Shown: positions 62,194 through 64,000 of the stretch, piece by piece
How the letters are laid out: every line of letters starts with the position of its first letter
Position numbering within the stretch: the first letter of the stretch is position 1
Source of the DNA: an uncultured Lachnoclostridium sp.
GTDB lineage: Bacteria > Bacillota > Clostridia > Lachnospirales > Lachnospiraceae
Length of the DNA: 64,000 nucleotides
Direction of reading: 5' to 3'
NCBI GenBank assembly: GCA_905212635.1
Contig: CAJMFH010000005.1
Coordinates: 1 to 64,000 of the forward strand
Notes under the pieces: generated by a model
Databases searched by the model: none
Told to the model about the DNA's origin: nothing
Seen by the model: only the letters and a program-made list of their open reading frames with translations
Made by a program: the position numbers and the translations under genes

Positions 62194-64000
62194 TCAGTGC
62201 CGCAAAATGATGTCCAAAAGCGCCTGATAGCCTTTCTCATAGAATTCTTTTTCGTAATGCACCATGAACGCACCCGACACACACAGATCGTCCGCCTCAT
62301 AGTCTTTCGCATAATCGATTACATGACAGTCCATCTGCTCTTCAAAATAGTCCTGCCATTTCTGCAAGAATGCTTTTTTCTTCTTTAACGTTGCCTGTTT
62401 ATACCCACGGATCGCCTTTTTCCGGCGCTCATAATCCAGAAACTTGAGTTTCACATCCGCTTTGATGAAAATAATCTGCTTTCCATAGCGGCGTTTTAAA
62501 AACTCAATAAACGTATCAAAGCGTGCTTTGATCTCTTCGTCACTCAGCACATCTTCTACCGTGGTCAGTTCGCAGTCCTCTTTGATTTCCTTATAAAACC
62601 CAAGCCCACGCACTTCACTGTCTGCTGTAAGATAACCTCCCTGATATTTTACAACATCACAGATCAGGTCATAAAAATCAAGAAGCAGCCACTGGGAACC
62701 GGTCTTTTCCAATTGTCCCGGCAGATCCTTGTGGAACGCACTTTTGATATATCCGACACGCCAGTTACTGTTTTCAAACAATGACAGATCCTCAAATTTG
62801 GCATCATCGTAAGGGATCGGTTCATCAAATGCAAATAAAAAGCTGTTGCGGTACGCATATTTTCCAATCTTGAACCGCCCGGTATCTTCATTCAGGATCT
62901 CACGCGTAATGCAGGATCCCCAGAGATCCACCTGAACCGGCTCATAAAAGGTATTGAGTGCCCGGATCGGTGCCAGCTGCTTATCCACTTCCAGTTCTTT
63001 ATGATAACAGTCTTTTATGCGGTCATGTTCAAAATCTTCTTCTGCCGCCTGAAACAATAGTTTTTTAGCTTCTTTTGCCTTTCCGGCATCCAGCGCCCGC
63101 ATCATGGCATCAAAAATTCCGGCATGCACTTCATTGATATAAATCGTTCCGTCGAGCCAGGCACGTTTTTCCAGTTCCTTTTTGACAAGTTCCGTGTAGG
63201 CTTTCACAATCTTCATCTTATATTCATAGATTGCCTCATACCGTACCCCCTTGCGGAACAAATCTCCTTCTTCCACTGCCTGTACCACTTTCAGGCAGGT
63301 ACGGAGACCTTCCGAAAAGCGGAAATCATATTTGTCGAGGATTTCCTGTATACTCGTATACCCTTCCTGCTGTATTTTCACAATATCGTACTCAAACTCT
63401 GCCAGCACAGGGCGCCCCAGCCTCAAGATCAGATGATCGATAAACTTACTGTCATCCATAAAAAGCGAGGTATTATTTTTTGCAAACAAATTATCATAAT
63501 ATTTGATAAAACGTCCAAAACGAATATAAAACTCACTTTCCGTAAATACACGTTTTTCCGGCTGATACCGGATAATATAAGAAATCAGTCGTCTGGCATG
63601 ATGGTAAAATGGTTTCTCATACGACGACATCGTATACCCCTTTTTATGATTAAAGTCCAAAAAATATTGGGAATAAATGTCAATCACGTACGAATCTGTC
63701 TTTTCCACAAAATAATCTTCCAGTTCTTTGATACGGCGATTGTACACTTTACTGCTCTTTTTTTGTACTTTCCGCACATGCTTATGGGTCACAAACCATT
63801 TCGGACATCTGGACTTAACAAGGATAATATGGTTTTTGTCAAAATATTTTGTGATCAGATCAAGATAACGGTCCATATAGGGTTTCCAATCAAAATTCCG
63901 GTCGCGCATCACATCAATTTCTTCAATCTCATCTTGATGTTCTGCATAAAACCGGCTCTCCTCAAACTTTGGATTTTTCGTAAACACCTGGTCTTTCCAT
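62194..64000 (-). CDS. DUF6270 (SGNH-like) protein with two copies of the domain, 5' end outside window
   Basis: At least 601 residues; the frame is still open at the right edge. The C-terminal copy begins with DLWGSCITREILNEDTG, the DUF6270 G-S-C-x-T-R signature, then RNSFLFAFDEP, and ends in DCHVIDYAKDYEAD and MVHYEKEFYEKG. The N-terminal about 115 residues parallel the end of that copy (SYVIDIYSQYF, SSYEKPFYHH), so a first copy is cut by the edge. Between them lies a helical about 150-residue linker. DUF6270 proteins occur in capsule and teichoic acid loci and may be esterases or acyltransferases; this is not established. Confidence 0.8.
   Translation of the reverse strand, partial: WKDQVFTKNPKFEESRFYAEHQDEIEEIDVMRDRNFDWKPYMDRYLDLITKYFDKNHIILVKSRCPKWFVTHKHVRKVQKKSSKVYNRRIKELEDYFVEKTDSYVIDIYSQYFLDFNHKKGYTMSSYEKPFYHHARRLISYIIRYQPEKRVFTESEFYIRFGRFIKYYDNLFAKNNTSLFMDDSKFIDHLILRLGRPVLAEFEYDIVKIQQEGYTSIQEILDKYDFRFSEGLRTCLKVVQAVEEGDLFRKGVRYEAIYEYKMKIVKAYTELVKKELEKRAWLDGTIYINEVHAGIFDAMMRALDAGKAKEAKKLLFQAAEEDFEHDRIKDCYHKELEVDKQLAPIRALNTFYEPVQVDLWGSCITREILNEDTGRFKIGKYAYRNSFLFAFDEPIPYDDAKFEDLSLFENSNWRVGYIKSAFHKDLPGQLEKTGSQWLLLDFYDLICDVVKYQGGYLTADSEVRGLGFYKEIKEDCELTTVEDVLSDEEIKARFDTFIEFLKRRYGKQIIFIKADVKLKFLDYERRKKAIRGYKQATLKKKKAFLQKWQDYFEEQMDCHVIDYAKDYEADDLCVSGAFMVHYEKEFYEKGYQALLDIILRH

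Noticed and set aside
1..64000. CRISPR array
   Set aside because: No array of regular direct repeats with unique spacers and no cas genes; the only tandem repeat has a 23-bp unit with no spacers.

Overview
This window looks like chromosomal DNA of a gut Clostridia bacterium, most likely a Lachnospiraceae. The basis is low-to-moderate GC, strong AGGAGG ribosome binding sites, SigA-type promoters, a bile salt hydrolase, a DUF1848 protein, LUD and DUF4143 proteins, and ribitol-phosphate (teichoic acid type) genes. The genus cannot be fixed by eye.

Layout. (1) 1-1.6 kb: the int end of an integrative element whose remainder lies to the left. (2) 1.6-4.0 kb, minus strand: bile salt hydrolase, deoxyinosine DNA glycosylase and a polyprenyl-phosphate type glycosyltransferase. 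(3) 4.1-9.2 kb, plus strand: a four-gene operon of a TagF-like/Maf-like fusion, a KdsB-type CMP-ulosonate synthetase, a pyruvate-aldolase-like fusion protein and a KdsC-type phosphatase. This is my main candidate for an undescribed system: synthesis, CMP activation and transfer of a 3-deoxy-2-ulosonic acid without a KdsA/NeuB-type synthase in view. (4) 9.2-27.2 kb, minus strand: an accessory region of small operons. It holds MarR plus a membrane protein, an acyl-AMP ligase/ACP/acyltransferase fusion, HIT and DUF1848 proteins, two DUF4143 ATPases, LUD, Fic, GNAT, phosphatases, an AAA ATPase/TOPRIM pair, a cytidine deaminase, EEP and PHP phosphoesterases and a Lar-like zinc protein. Two gene fossils and a 23-bp tandem repeat lie between them. 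(5) 27.2-27.7 kb: a non-coding, repeat-rich gap. (6) 27.7-64 kb: about 36 kb of minus-strand genes forming a surface glycopolymer locus that continues past the right edge.

How the polymer genes work together. The locus supplies CDP-ribitol (TarI, TarJ), GDP-mannose and GDP-D-rhamnose (mutase, ManA, ManC, Gmd, Rmd) and a CDP-3,6-dideoxyhexose (RfbF, RfbG, RfbH). Next to RfbGH are a YerE-like ThDP enzyme, a C-methyltransferase-like protein, an SDR and an alcohol dehydrogenase that keeps every catalytic and NADP-binding position of the Thermoanaerobacter secondary (methyl-ketone) ADH. Together these suggest a branched-chain, yersiniose-like deoxysugar. Three polyprenyl-phosphate type GT2 enzymes, a GtrA flippase and five large polytopic (GT-C/YfhO-like) membrane proteins imply sugars added outside the membrane. 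Three TagF-type transferases imply a polyol-phosphate polymer. No Wzx/Wzy or TagGH exporter is in the window.
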